Source: Dictyobacter alpinus (GTDB taxonomy: Bacteria > Chloroflexota > Ktedonobacteria > Ktedonobacterales > Ktedonobacteraceae). Taken from it: a stretch of 64,000 nt of DNA. The notes beneath the pieces are model-generated. The model was not told where the DNA came from, made no database searches, and saw only the letters and a list, made by a program, of their open reading frames with translations. Position numbers and translations under genes: made by a program. The DNA lies in the NCBI RefSeq assembly GCF_003967575.1, contig NZ_BIFT01000001.1, positions 1,922,001-1,986,000 of the forward strand. The letters run 5' to 3'. Position 1 is the first letter of the stretch; every line of letters starts with the position of its first letter. This document shows, piece after piece, positions 1 through 8,452 of the stretch.

Positions 1-781
1 AGAGCAGGCGATTATCACTCCCATTCACTTGAAGTTTTGCGGCTGTCAACTTAGCAGCGTTGGCTGCAGTATTCTGAGCCATACGACCGGTGTTCTGGTC
101 TATCAGGTATTCAGAATTTACGTTATCGCTCTGGTCCATATCGATTAAACCGAAGTCTCGTACCGTAGGGCAGGTCATCCCGTCATTAGCCATACCGATT
201 CCTGGTACAGTTAGCTTACCAGCGCTAATGGCCTGGTTGGCGGCACTAAAAAATTGTGGTGCATTACAATAGGCGAACTGACCAAACACCGATTTACCCA
301 GGCCATTAACACAATTACTGGCCGCTAAATTCTGGGTATCGCCTTTAAGCGTCAGGTTCTCGCCATTAAAGCCAAACCAGAGTCCAACGACGGCTCCCTG
401 AGGAAGTTTAGGCACCACCGGAGCAATCGCTGGCCGATCACCACGGTCCACCACCAGTGGGTTGTAAATAGAGATCTGGTTGGTTTGAGGATCAAAGATA
501 GCCCCCTGAACAAAGGCAGCCTGCTTGACACGATCTTCATGACATTTACCCTTGCCCCGTTTGGTAGCGACCAGTTGATATGGCGTGGCCAGACCTGCGG
601 CCGTCAAGGGATTTGGTGGCACGATCAACGAACAATCCATATTCTGGTCAGGGGTCTCTTTTGCCTGTGATTGCGTTGAAGGACGCAAGAAAAGGAAAGC
701 GCCTGCTCCCAGGATAATGATCAGGCTGAACAACGATCCCAGGATCAAAAACGGTGAAAAACGACGCCGTTTGGGAGACAT
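1..781 (-). CDS. Membrane-anchored or secreted protein, C-terminal part cut off by window edge
   Basis: An open frame of 260 codons runs without a stop from an ATG at 781 off the left edge. It begins with a basic stretch (MSPKRRR) followed by a hydrophobic segment at about residues 11-33, so the protein is probably a type II membrane protein or has an uncleaved signal anchor. The rest is extracytoplasmic in character, with several cysteines (around residues 49, 82, 155 and 167) that could form disulfides. I do not recognise a family. It is transcribed leftward and its 5' region (782-1129) has no other gene. Base use matches the neighbours. Confidence 0.7.
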   Translation of the reverse strand, partial: MSPKRRRFSPFLILGSLFSLIIILGAGAFLFLRPSTQSQAKETPDQNMDCSLIVPPNPLTAAGLATPYQLVATKRGKGKCHEDRVKQAAFVQGAIFDPQTNQISIYNPLVVDRGDRPAIAPVVPKLPQGAVVGLWFGFNGENLTLKGDTQNLAASNCVNGLGKSVFGQFAYCNAPQFFSAANQAISAGKLTVPGIGMANDGMTCPTVRDFGLIDMDQSDNVNSEYLIDQNTGRMAQNTAANAAKLTAAKLQVNGSDNRLL

Positions 782-1129
782 AATATTGCTCCGGTAGCGT
801 GTATCCGGTGCTTGCTTAAAAAACATCTGCATACGCGGTACTCTCTTCTATCCAGGATTAGCCTGGTGATTGTGCTGACGCATCCCTGCGATAGAAGATA
901 GAGCCGCATGACACTGCCATCCGCTTTGCAGATTGTCACGCCTGGCTCTGCTCAAAATAAAGGCAGTTCCAGTTGAGATACTGTGAAACTGATCTAGTTA
1001 TTTTTAATATTTTTGAGACACAATAGTTAAAAATGATACATTCACGAAAGTGATCATAGCACAACCACAAATGAGTGCAAACGCCGAGAGGAATTTATTA
1101 GTACTTTCCTACTAAATACTCCAAAAAGG
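782..1129. other. Intergenic region without a gene
   Basis: This stretch separates the leftward gene ending at 1130 from the start of the leftward secreted protein at 781. It is AT-rich around 990-1070 and contains a small hairpin (TCAC-GAAA-GTGA near 1043-1054). It must hold the promoter of the secreted-protein gene, but I cannot place a convincing -35/-10 pair. No open frame here looks coding. Confidence 0.5.
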
Positions 1130-1504
1130 CTATCTTTTACGGGCGAGGAAAAGGACCTCAACGAGCACCATGGCGATCACAATGATCAGTGCGGTCAGGG
1201 GATTCCAGCTGTGCAGGGAGAGCAGGATCAGATTGGCGAGGACGATAAAAGAGAGCAAGATGGCCTGGCGTAGGGCTTGCCGCTTAGTCGCACGATAACG
1301 GCGGGTGAAGAGGAGACGTTGGCCCAGGGAATAAGCTAATGGAAAAAAAGTGCTCAGTAGCGCAATAGTGAGCAGCAAAAAGAAAGCCAGAATCGGTAAT
1401 GGGGCCGAGGGCGGGACAAAATAGGTAAACAGAAACAGACCGCCCCAGGCCAGTGGGGCGATCAGAGAAACGATGGAAAACCACGAAAGTCTTTTCATAC
1501 ACAT
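1130..1504 (-). CDS. Small integral membrane protein, function unknown
   Basis: A 124-residue protein with four likely membrane-spanning stretches (about residues 8-28, 33-58, 79-95 and 99-119) and a basic loop (RRYRATKRQALR) between the second and third. It starts five bases after the herA stop, so it is probably the third gene of the herA operon. A second ATG at 1498 is equally possible. No catalytic motif is visible and I recognise no family. Confidence 0.65.
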   Translation of the reverse strand: MCMKRLSWFSIVSLIAPLAWGGLFLFTYFVPPSAPLPILAFFLLLTIALLSTFFPLAYSLGQRLLFTRRYRATKRQALRQAILLSFIVLANLILLSLHSWNPLTALIIVIAMVLVEVLFLARKR

Positions 1505-1509
1505 CCGAA

Positions 1510-3252
1510 CTAACGTAACAGATTAAAGCCCCGGTTCCCGTTTAATGGCGCATCCGAGCGACGACGGCTCTCCGGAGTATCTTTATTGAAGTACTGCTGC
1601 CAGAGATCTGGTGCATCCTTACTTTCACCACCATGCTGGGTGTAACGGGTACGCACACGACAAATAACTGGTGTATTGACCGCCGCTCCAGCTACAATCA
1701 CCTGACCTTTAGAGAGCGCGGGCAAATTATTCAGCAGATCACGGCCAACACCTTCGATGGCTGCGGCTACACTCTTCTGGTCGATCTCGTTTACAATACG
1801 CATAATACATTGTGTCTGGCACTGACTCAATACGTCTGCATCCAGTTTACCAGGACGCTGACTGATCAAGCCCACACCAATACCAAATTTACGTCCTTCA
1901 GCCAGCACTTGTTTGAGAATGCCCGTCGAAACAACTTCTGTACCACCAGGAGCAAAGTGATGGGCCTCTTCTATCAATACAAACACGGGATATGGCAGAT
2001 AGGATTCGCCTGAATGCACTTTGCCGCGCTCGGTATCCATACGAGCCTGGTTGAGGCGGCGCAACAGGGTCGCGACGACCACTTGCTGATCACGCTCATC
2101 AATCTCATTCAACTGCAAGACCGTACATTGGCCTGGACGAAAAATTTCTGGTAGATCCAGATGCTGGGTATCATCAAAGGTGAAGCTATGCTCAAAGCGC
2201 TGCTCAACACGCCAGGTCAAAGCATGGACTGTGCTAGAGTCGTCGGCTCCCTCACTATCCTCATCGTTTTTCTGGCGCGAGACAGACTTGATCGCCTGCT
2301 TGAGATCTGCGACCCCCCAGGGATGGCTACGCTTGGTCTCATGGACCTTACGCAGGGCTCGACTCAGCAGATATTGCTGTTTCTCAGTCATTTCCGGCAG
2401 CAGTTGACGCATATCACCAATATTTAAGGTTGAGATACGCACCTTCACTTGATCCGGTTTATAGACCTGCACTTGGGCTCGATAGCCACGACCACTCCCA
2501 TCACTATCCTCAGAAAACTGCGGATAATTCGCCAGCTGATCCAACGTCCCATACTCACCATGAGGATCAACAATCATCACACAGGCCTTATTCTGGGCCT
2601 TCATCAGTTCTTCAATCACCACACTGGCCAGATAGCTTTTACCAGCACCTGTGCTGGCGATAATCGCCATATGGGTACTAACCAGGTCCTTTACCGACAA
2701 CACAACCGGCACGGCATTAGGGGCACGTGTCAAAAGAGATCCAATGGTGGCGGAGCCAGGCGCCATATCCTGTTTGCGGCTCAAGATCTGCGTCAGCATA
2801 GCATCATCCGCCAGATAAATCTGCTTACCTGATTGGGGCGGAATCCAGGGATTGATAAACGAGCCGGTCACAGCATCATAATAGCCCATGATTGCGACAT
2901 GCAATTCAAAGAGCTCATTGGTGCGGGAATTATAGCCGACCATCGCCGCCACTTCGGCTGGCGGAATCTCTGGCTCACCTAAAAAGGTATCGGGATAAAG
3001 CTGTACGGGCACACGCTTAATGACACGACCCAGCACACGGCGAATCGGAATTGGGCCAGTGTTATTGTTCAAAGCAACCACATCGGGATCGTTCAGTTCA
3101 TAATAGACATATTCGCCATTTTTGAGTACCTGCTGATCATCGCGCGACACAAAGGTAAACTCATGGGTCGCCTCGCCAGGCCCTTTCGTAATACCAACTG
3201 GCCGACGGTAAGCGGGTTGAGTAGGAGACTCCAGCATTGATTCATCTAACAT
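1510..3252 (-). CDS. herA: HerA-type hexameric ATPase (HAS-barrel plus FtsK/HerA-like motor)
   Basis: A 580-residue HerA/DUF87-family ATPase. In archaea HerA is a DNA translocase working with the nuclease NurA in end resection; in bacteria relatives serve repair or phage defence. Residues 30-150 form a HAS-barrel-like beta domain. Walker A is ASTGAGKS (199-206), Walker B/HerA signature is VDPHGEYG (228-235), then the conserved VFVLIEEAHHFAP and SQRPGKLDADVLSQC segments typical of HerA. A good Shine-Dalgarno (GGAGGTG) precedes the ATG. It follows the 233-residue partner gene by 15 bases and is followed closely by a small membrane protein. No NurA nuclease is adjacent, so the partner protein may replace it. 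Family assignment is strong; biological role is open. Confidence 0.9.
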   Translation of the reverse strand: MLDESMLESPTQPAYRRPVGITKGPGEATHEFTFVSRDDQQVLKNGEYVYYELNDPDVVALNNNTGPIPIRRVLGRVIKRVPVQLYPDTFLGEPEIPPAEVAAMVGYNSRTNELFELHVAIMGYYDAVTGSFINPWIPPQSGKQIYLADDAMLTQILSRKQDMAPGSATIGSLLTRAPNAVPVVLSVKDLVSTHMAIIASTGAGKSYLASVVIEELMKAQNKACVMIVDPHGEYGTLDQLANYPQFSEDSDGSGRGYRAQVQVYKPDQVKVRISTLNIGDMRQLLPEMTEKQQYLLSRALRKVHETKRSHPWGVADLKQAIKSVSRQKNDEDSEGADDSSTVHALTWRVEQRFEHSFTFDDTQHLDLPEIFRPGQCTVLQLNEIDERDQQVVVATLLRRLNQARMDTERGKVHSGESYLPYPVFVLIEEAHHFAPGGTEVVSTGILKQVLAEGRKFGIGVGLISQRPGKLDADVLSQCQTQCIMRIVNEIDQKSVAAAIEGVGRDLLNNLPALSKGQVIVAGAAVNTPVICRVRTRYTQHGGESKDAPDLWQQYFNKDTPESRRRSDAPLNGNRGFNLLR

Positions 3253-3267
3253 AGTTGGGCACCTCCG

Positions 3268-3969
3268 CTACCCGGTAGTTTCCACTTTTAGTCGCCAGGC
3301 AAAGTTGCGTTTGACAATGGAGAGTAGCGCGAGATTCTGAGGAAATAAGCGCTCCAATTGATCAATGATGCGTAACGTCACCATGGGTAGCAGGCTACTG
3401 CGCTGCGCGATAATATGCGGAACATAACCCATATGCAAATATGGAGATTGACTATCGGGACCACCCGCGGGATCGGCGAAGAAATGGAAGGTACGCACCT
3501 CTTCGTCCGTCATGGTCTCAATCTCGCTATCCAATTCCAATGACAGCAGTGGCACACCATGCATAACTGACAGGATCTCTGGCTCACTGCCAAACACTGA
3601 ACGCTCCTCCATCATGCCTAAAATCATGACATAGGTCAGCACAGCCTTTTCAGAAATGTAGTCGGGCGAGAACAATTCTACCTGTGTCTCATTTGAGAGG
3701 CGCGGCCCAAGGGCACCAAAGGCAGGATTCTGCAAAATCGTATCATAAATCACACCGACCGCATATGTAATTGGCTCACGGCTCTGTCCCAGAGCCTCAT
3801 CTAAGAGCGCATCCGGATCATCCGAGCGCTCAGAACGAACAGCAATACGTACAAAACGGCCAAAGGCATAATCCGCCGGGCCGGGCTGAATATCAGCCTC
3901 ACGGGGGCCAAAAATTTGACAGACATAGTTAATATGCGAGTCTGATTTGACTATTTTCCCGATTTTCAT
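3268..3969 (-). CDS. HerA-operon partner protein with HAS-barrel-like N-terminus
   Basis: A 233-residue protein encoded immediately upstream of herA. The N-terminus (MKIGKIVKSDSHINYVCQIF, then a GRFVRIAV strand) resembles the HAS-barrel that is normally the N-terminal domain of HerA-type ATPases. A central stretch (YISEKAVLTYVMILGMM) resembles HerA linker segments, and the C-terminus ends in a basic KRNFAWRLKVE strand. I see no DxE/ExK nuclease motif, so it does not look like a NurA. The likeliest role is a structural or regulatory subunit for the HerA motor; this is inference from position and fold resemblance. Confidence 0.7.
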   Translation of the reverse strand: MKIGKIVKSDSHINYVCQIFGPREADIQPGPADYAFGRFVRIAVRSERSDDPDALLDEALGQSREPITYAVGVIYDTILQNPAFGALGPRLSNETQVELFSPDYISEKAVLTYVMILGMMEERSVFGSEPEILSVMHGVPLLSLELDSEIETMTDEEVRTFHFFADPAGGPDSQSPYLHMGYVPHIIAQRSSLLPMVTLRIIDQLERLFPQNLALLSIVKRNFAWRLKVETTG

Positions 3970-4333
3970 TACTCAACCTCTCGGGGGATACTATAAAGAA
4001 AGCCAGTCTTTTGAATGCATCCCTTTCCACAACATCCGTACAGCAGCATGCACTATGACTAACGCATCGCGTTGTTTAGACCCCGCCAGACGAGAAAGAA
4101 CAGACAGGTCTATGTTACAATCCCCAAAAAACAACGCTTAGAACAAATGGTTTGGCGGCATTATAACACAGAGATTGAATTTTGTGCGCTTCTTACCGCT
4201 AACAGTGGTACCTCTGCGAAGCCTCTGCAAAAAAAGAAGTCGTTTTCACAGCTTGCTTCTTTCGGATGATCAGTTTATTATCTACAATATTTATACTGGT
4301 AACTATTTAAAAAAGGAAAGGTTGGGATAAACT
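3970..4333. other. Divergent promoter region between herA operon and arsR-type gene
   Basis: The region separates two divergently transcribed units. It is AT-rich toward the right end, with TATACT near 4295 as a possible -10 for the rightward regulator gene and GGAAAGG just before its ATG as ribosome binding site. Short open frames inside (for example 3947-4269) have no ribosome binding sites and look non-coding. The shared region makes it plausible that the ArsR-type protein controls the herA operon, but no operator palindrome is obvious. Confidence 0.45.
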
Positions 4334-4717
4334 ATGCCAAATTCATCCTCGGATCAAGAGCAGGAGCGTAAAATTCCTCGGAAACCACCTGAGGTAGATA
4401 AGTTTGTAGATACTTTTTTGTCCACCGCTTGTGATACCAGTCGGCGCTACATCTTAGAATTGCTGGCACTATCAAATGATAATGATGATGATGCGAATAT
4501 ACCAGAAATGCGGTCAGGCGAGATTGCTAAAGCCATCGGATTGTCGGCAGCCACTACGTCGGAACATTTACGCCAATTAATGGACACAGGCTTGATTACT
4601 TCAAGACGTGATGGAAATATAGTCTATTATCGCCTATGCAACCATAAACTGGTCCAGGCTTTCCAGGATTTACTGCAAGCACTTTACCATGACTATGATT
4701 TTAGGAAAGATCAATAA
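4334..4717 (+). CDS. ArsR-family winged-helix transcriptional regulator
   Basis: A 127-residue DNA-binding protein. Residues about 27-110 form the ArsR winged helix: a SRRYILELLAL helix, the recognition region SGEIAKAIGLSAATTSEHLRQLMDTGLITSRRDGN, then the wing VYYRL. An acidic linker (NDNDDDANIPE, about residues 48-58) interrupts the first helices. No cysteine pair typical of metal-sensing ArsR/SmtB proteins is seen in the recognition helix, so the inducer is unknown. It is divergent to the herA operon and has a good Shine-Dalgarno (AGGAAAGG). Confidence 0.85.
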   Translation: MPNSSSDQEQERKIPRKPPEVDKFVDTFLSTACDTSRRYILELLALSNDNDDDANIPEMRSGEIAKAIGLSAATTSEHLRQLMDTGLITSRRDGNIVYYRLCNHKLVQAFQDLLQALYHDYDFRKDQ

Positions 4718-4772
4718 GCAGGGGCAGATAGCAAGCATATTCCCATCCGTTTACAAGCGCATACAAGTCTAT

Positions 4773-5180
4773 CTATGACACAAGATTTTCAATGGCCTGC
4801 AAAAATTCATCCAGATCAATGGGCTTATTCATGCCCTGGATCTTACGCTTATTAAGTTCATGACGTGGTAAATGAGCACTCATCATTAAAACGGGCACAT
4901 GCTCAAGATCCGGGATACTATGTAATTGATCGTAAAGCTCAATGCCGTTCATCCCTGGCAGCTGGTAGTCCAGAATAAAGAGGTTGGGTTTGATGCCCTT
5001 GATGATTTGTAGGGCTTGGAAGCCATCTGGGGCCAGGCTTACAAGAAAAGATGTTTCCTGAGTGATTGCTTGCTGTAATACTTCACCTATATTGATATCA
5101 TCTTCAACCAGTAAGATAATTTTTGCGCCTGATGGGGTTTGTTCGTTATTGTGTATTTTTGACGCTTCGTCGTGAGCCAT
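4773..5180 (-). CDS. Stand-alone response-regulator receiver protein
   Basis: A 135-residue CheY-like protein with no output domain. The acidic pair E26-D27-D28, the phosphoacceptor D71 in LFILDYQLPG, the MMSAH switch Ser and the KPI lysine near the end are all present, so phosphorylation is expected. An 18-residue polar leader precedes the domain. No histidine kinase lies nearby, making it an orphan. It converges on the ArsR-type gene with a gap of about 55 bases. Confidence 0.88.
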   Translation of the reverse strand: MAHDEASKIHNNEQTPSGAKIILLVEDDINIGEVLQQAITQETSFLVSLAPDGFQALQIIKGIKPNLFILDYQLPGMNGIELYDQLHSIPDLEHVPVLMMSAHLPRHELNKRKIQGMNKPIDLDEFLQAIENLVS

Positions 5181-5419
5181 TCATTGCTCCATATAATTGC
5201 TCAAATTCAACAAAAAGATTTATTGGCAATTTCGGCCTTCAACGAAATTGCACTTAGAATATACCATGTTTTGCCTGAGAAAGATAGTTTCTTTTGTTTA
5301 CACTATAAAGGGATGTCTCTGTTTGTTTGATGTGATACGTATACTAACATAAGTATAGTGATACGATTAAGGTGTACATTTAAGCTATGCGCATTTTTTG
5401 GATTAAGGTGCGCTTCGGC

Positions 5420-5448
5420 TTGACAATGACCTTCTCTATCGCATACAA
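5420..5448 (+). promoter_or_regulatory. Candidate sodA promoter
   Basis: A perfect -35 hexamer TTGACA (5420-5425) is followed after 17 bases by ATACAA (5443-5448), a weak -10. It would give a leader of about 125 bases before sodA. The -10 is poor, so this is only a candidate. Confidence 0.4.
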
Positions 5449-5530
5449 CTAAACATGTGAACTATGTCCTCTCGATATAGCTCGGTATGAATTTACCATT
5501 GGGATTAATCGAGGTCTCAATGTGTCAAAT

Positions 5531-5570
5531 TAGGAGGGAATTGACCTCCTATTATATTTGAGTAAGGAGA
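5531..5570 (+). promoter_or_regulatory. Leader hairpin with two alternative Shine-Dalgarno partners upstream of sodA
   Basis: TAGGAGG (5531-5537) pairs perfectly with CCTCCTA (5545-5551) around a GAATTGA loop. The same CTCCT (5546-5550) can also pair with AGGAG (5565-5569) in the true ribosome binding site AAGGAGA (5564-5570), eight bases before the ATG at 5579. The two pairings are mutually exclusive, which could make a translational switch. Function is inference. Confidence 0.45.
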
Positions 5571-5578
5571 GATACTTT

Positions 5579-6193
5579 ATGGCTTTTGAGCTTCCTAAGC
5601 TTCCGTATGACTACGCTGCGTTAGAGCCCTATATTGACGCTCAGACAATGCAATTGCATCACGATAAGCACCATGCAACCTATGTTAACAATCTGAATGC
5701 AGCTCTTGAAGGGCATGAATTTGCCAATCTGTCTGCAGAAGATGTGATTCGCCGCATCAATGAGGTTCCGGAGGCCAAACGTACCGCTGTCCGTAACAAT
5801 GGCGGTGGTCATGTTAACCATACTGCTTTCTGGGAGACAATGACACCTGGTGGCAGTAAAGAGCCTACCGGCGACCTGGCAACAGCGATCAATGCCAAAT
5901 TTGGTTCCTTCAGCGCTTTCAAAGATGCTTTCAACGATGCTGGTGTCAAACGCTTTGGTTCCGGTTGGGCCTGGCTCATTCTCGATAAAGGTGGCAACCT
6001 GGCCATTACATCAACCGCTAATCAGGATAGCCCTCTGCTGGATGGCAATTTCCCACTCCTCGGTAATGATGTCTGGGAGCATGCATACTACCTGAAATAT
6101 CAGAACCGCCGTCCAGAGTACTTGAGTGCCTGGTGGAATGTTGTGAACTGGGATGTCGTAGCCAAGCGTTATGCTCAGGCCCGTGGACTCTAA
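5579..6193 (+). CDS. sodA: Superoxide dismutase, Mn/Fe family
   Basis: A 204-residue cytoplasmic enzyme converting superoxide to hydrogen peroxide and oxygen. The start chosen is the ATG eight bases after AAGGAGA; an upstream in-frame TTG at 5558 would add seven residues before the conserved MAFELPKLPYDY start of the family. The four metal ligands H27, H81, D164 and H168 are all present, as are the HHATYVNNLN, GGHVNHTAFW and DVWEHAYYL motifs. The NQD segment (148-150) favours the Mn-type active site, but cambialistic use is possible. It is monocistronic, with a strong terminator right after it. Confidence 0.95.
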   Translation: MAFELPKLPYDYAALEPYIDAQTMQLHHDKHHATYVNNLNAALEGHEFANLSAEDVIRRINEVPEAKRTAVRNNGGGHVNHTAFWETMTPGGSKEPTGDLATAINAKFGSFSAFKDAFNDAGVKRFGSGWAWLILDKGGNLAITSTANQDSPLLDGNFPLLGNDVWEHAYYLKYQNRRPEYLSAWWNVVNWDVVAKRYAQARGL

Positions 6194-6224
6194 AATTCAC
6201 AACGGTTAAAATAGATTCTTACAA

Positions 6225-6270
6225 GAAGTAGCCGGCCTCCATTAAGGATGGTCGGCTACTTCTTTTTATT
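6225..6270 (+). terminator. Rho-independent terminator of sodA
   Basis: GAAGTAGCCG (6225-6234) pairs with CGGCTACTTC (6253-6262), and the second arm runs into TTTTTATT. Position, stem and T-tract are classical. Confidence 0.9.
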
Positions 6271-6320
6271 TGCTTAACTCTTCAGGACCTTTTCGAGCAC
6301 AAATGCCCTTGCTCTGCTTC

Positions 6321-6410
6321 GCATCGACAAAAATGTTCGTGTGGGGTTGCAGAAAAGTGTCGGCTGAGCCACACGAACATTTTTGTCGATGCCGTAGGCA
6401 TCAGCCGACA
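6321..6410. repeat. Interleaved inverted repeats with pseudoknot topology
   Basis: A 24-base arm at 6321-6344 pairs perfectly with 6369-6392. Inside the loop, TGTCGGCTGA (6358-6367) is complementary to TCAGCCGACA (6401-6410), which lies outside the first hairpin. A third small stem, GATGCC-GTA-GGCATC (6388-6402), competes with both. The region 6194-6508 holds no gene other than this and the sodA terminator. Confidence 0.8.
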
Positions 6411-6508
6411 TGAATAGTTACACTTGACAGCCCATCTTACGATTTTGTACACTAACTCAAATTAAACCAGATCACAATACACACACTTCTAGATAGGCAC
6501 ATTCACGT

Positions 6509-7768
6509 ATGCGAGAAGTTGATTTATCATTTCTATGTGAACTGGCGCGCAATTCGGATTATCCACTGGTACAACATGAGCTGGAAAGTTTGCAAAATAA
6601 CCAGCAACTCCTGAGAAGGTCCACAGCTATCGTCATCTTGCTAGGCGGCAAGGCTGGCCGACTGGGTGAGTGCGTTGTAGGAACAGCATTGCTTGAGGGC
6701 ACCCTACGACTTCTGCGCGTCCTGAATAAAGAAGGTATCTCTGTTCAGATTATGATCGACCAGAGATCATTAGACCTCTTTCAAGAGGAAAATTATCAGC
6801 AGGCATACTGGCCAGAGATTAGTCTGCAAGGTATGGAAGCACCACTTGATCCCAGATCAATTTTATCTCTACTTACCAGCCTGCACGATAATGCACATCT
6901 TCTGGTACTGGATTTCCATGGGGCGCATGATGGAATGCCATATTATGCGCACAAACAAACAGATCATGGCTCAATCGATATACTGGGTAACCTGTTCCGT
7001 GTCGGGGTTCGCAACTACTCCCAACGTGGTCCAGAACATCGCTATGCCGCATTTCTTGCTGATCTTTTTGCCCTTAAAGAGCTTAGTATGGATAGCACAA
7101 CCATTCAACCGCATCTCCGACTCACTATCGAAGATGAGCAACAACTAAAGGCTTATCCACTTGATCCTGCGGCGATCACAATTATCTGCTTCTTTCAATC
7201 CGTCGTGCTGGCCAAATGTTATGAGCTCTGGGATGAAGTTATGCAATTGTTATGTGAACACATAGCTCGGGAACAACCAGGCCAAAAATTGGAATTTGTC
7301 ATTGCCTGTGGGCCTGATGAGGGTCTGCCTGATGGCTTTAAAAAATCAGATATAGCCGATTGGCTACAGGACTTCACGGGAGTCGCGGATAATGCTCGCG
7401 TCAAAATCTATAGTACCGCCACTCTGCGCGATCTAGCTGTCCTTACCAGCCACGCTACCCTGGCTCTCTCAGATGATACAGGACCTGGACATATTGCCGG
7501 GGCTCTGGGGATTCCGGTGATCATCCCCTTCCTACCTGGCAATGTCTACGCCAAAGACATATGGTCTTCTACCCTCTATCACCATGGCATCACCATTGTG
7601 CCTAATCCATATAGCACTCAACAAATCGAAGCGGCCGTCATCTGGGGTCATACCGATATTATTGACAGCATTCCACCTGCCGAACTCTATAAAACGGCCA
7701 TCCCTCACCTACAAAAAAACCACACACGGCAGCAACCAGCCAACCAAACTTTGCGCATTTCTTTATGA
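6509..7768 (+). CDS. Glycosyltransferase family 9-like protein
   Basis: A 419-residue protein of the heptosyltransferase (GT9) type, which transfers sugars from nucleotide donors with a GT-B fold. The N-terminal Rossmann half begins at VILLGGKAGRLGECVVGTALLEG (about residues 41-63). The C-terminal half has the family's nucleotide-binding signature in LALSDDTGPGHIAGALGIPVIIPF (about 314-337). No acceptor can be named; GT9 relatives outside lipopolysaccharide makers are common. The ATG at 6509 lacks a clear Shine-Dalgarno. It is followed by the zinc-ribbon gene. Confidence 0.75.
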   Translation: MREVDLSFLCELARNSDYPLVQHELESLQNNQQLLRRSTAIVILLGGKAGRLGECVVGTALLEGTLRLLRVLNKEGISVQIMIDQRSLDLFQEENYQQAYWPEISLQGMEAPLDPRSILSLLTSLHDNAHLLVLDFHGAHDGMPYYAHKQTDHGSIDILGNLFRVGVRNYSQRGPEHRYAAFLADLFALKELSMDSTTIQPHLRLTIEDEQQLKAYPLDPAAITIICFFQSVVLAKCYELWDEVMQLLCEHIAREQPGQKLEFVIACGPDEGLPDGFKKSDIADWLQDFTGVADNARVKIYSTATLRDLAVLTSHATLALSDDTGPGHIAGALGIPVIIPFLPGNVYAKDIWSSTLYHHGITIVPNPYSTQQIEAAVIWGHTDIIDSIPPAELYKTAIPHLQKNHTRQQPANQTLRISL

Positions 7769-7871
7769 AATATCTATACGTCATATATTGACATGCATAT
7801 ATCACTCGATCTACACTAGGGATACCGCGTTGTGTCGGATGGAAGTAGAAGAAGTGAGAAAGGTTGGGTTT

Positions 7872-8276
7872 ATGTTTTCGACACTTAAACACTACATAAA
7901 ATATCATGTCACATATATCAAGCACCGCATTACATATGTTTTATATGATATGATCAAGACACGCTATGAAGCACAAAGCTGGTCCATCACCCTCGACTGC
8001 CCCTCCTGTAGCCATATTATTCCAGTTACAGCCCACTTCTGTGCCTATTGTGGCCGACAAGTACAGAGTGTCGAGGCACACCATAATACATCACACTTAC
8101 AAAATATAGACACGTTACGGATTGAACAAGTAACAAGTAAGCTGCCCACGAATTGCATGCACGGACGCTTTCTGGCCTATGCCTGGGCAAAAAAATTTCC
8201 AACCGGAACGCTACCAATGCTCCCACACCAACCACAAGCGCTGCTGGATCAGACGATGCCGCTACCTCGTCACTAA
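7872..8276 (+). CDS. Small zinc-ribbon protein, function unknown
   Basis: A 134-residue protein starting at MFSTLKHY, chosen because AAAGG lies eight bases before this ATG; the frame is open farther upstream into the glycosyltransferase gene, and an ATG at 7839 is an alternative. A basic amphipathic N-terminus (KHYIKYHVTYIKHRITYVLYD) is followed by a four-cysteine ribbon CPSC-x13-CAYCG (about residues 42-61). The C-terminal half is low complexity and Pro-rich. It may bind zinc and interact with nucleic acid or membrane, but nothing shows which. Confidence 0.5.
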   Translation: MFSTLKHYIKYHVTYIKHRITYVLYDMIKTRYEAQSWSITLDCPSCSHIIPVTAHFCAYCGRQVQSVEAHHNTSHLQNIDTLRIEQVTSKLPTNCMHGRFLAYAWAKKFPTGTLPMLPHQPQALLDQTMPLPRH

Positions 8277-8452
8277 TAGAAGCATGCTTCATTGGTTTTG
8301 ATGAAAACGTCATTATCTACAGTGGTTGAAGATAGTAACCTTTTTTCGCATCGAGCAGGCATAGTTTTTCAGCAGGTTAGATATTATCAGTAATACGCAA
8401 CATAGCTATCACCTATCCATGAGATATAGTACTTCTAGCAAATACTATTGAC

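Larger units (their letters stand above)
5181..5578. other. Intergenic region upstream of superoxide dismutase
   Basis: It carries the control regions of the leftward receiver gene and rightward sodA. Seen directly: an imperfect inverted repeat CGTATACT-AACATA-AGTATAGT (about 5338-5359) flanked by two GTGATACG direct repeats; a repeated GATTAAGGTG (about 5366 and 5401); a possible promoter at 5420-5448; and a hairpin with Shine-Dalgarno-like arms at 5531-5551. No gene. Confidence 0.55.

Noticed and set aside
7542..7871. Longer start for the zinc-ribbon gene inside the glycosyltransferase gene
   Set aside because: No ribosome binding site at 7542 and the extra 110 residues look like a shadow of the overlapping gene.
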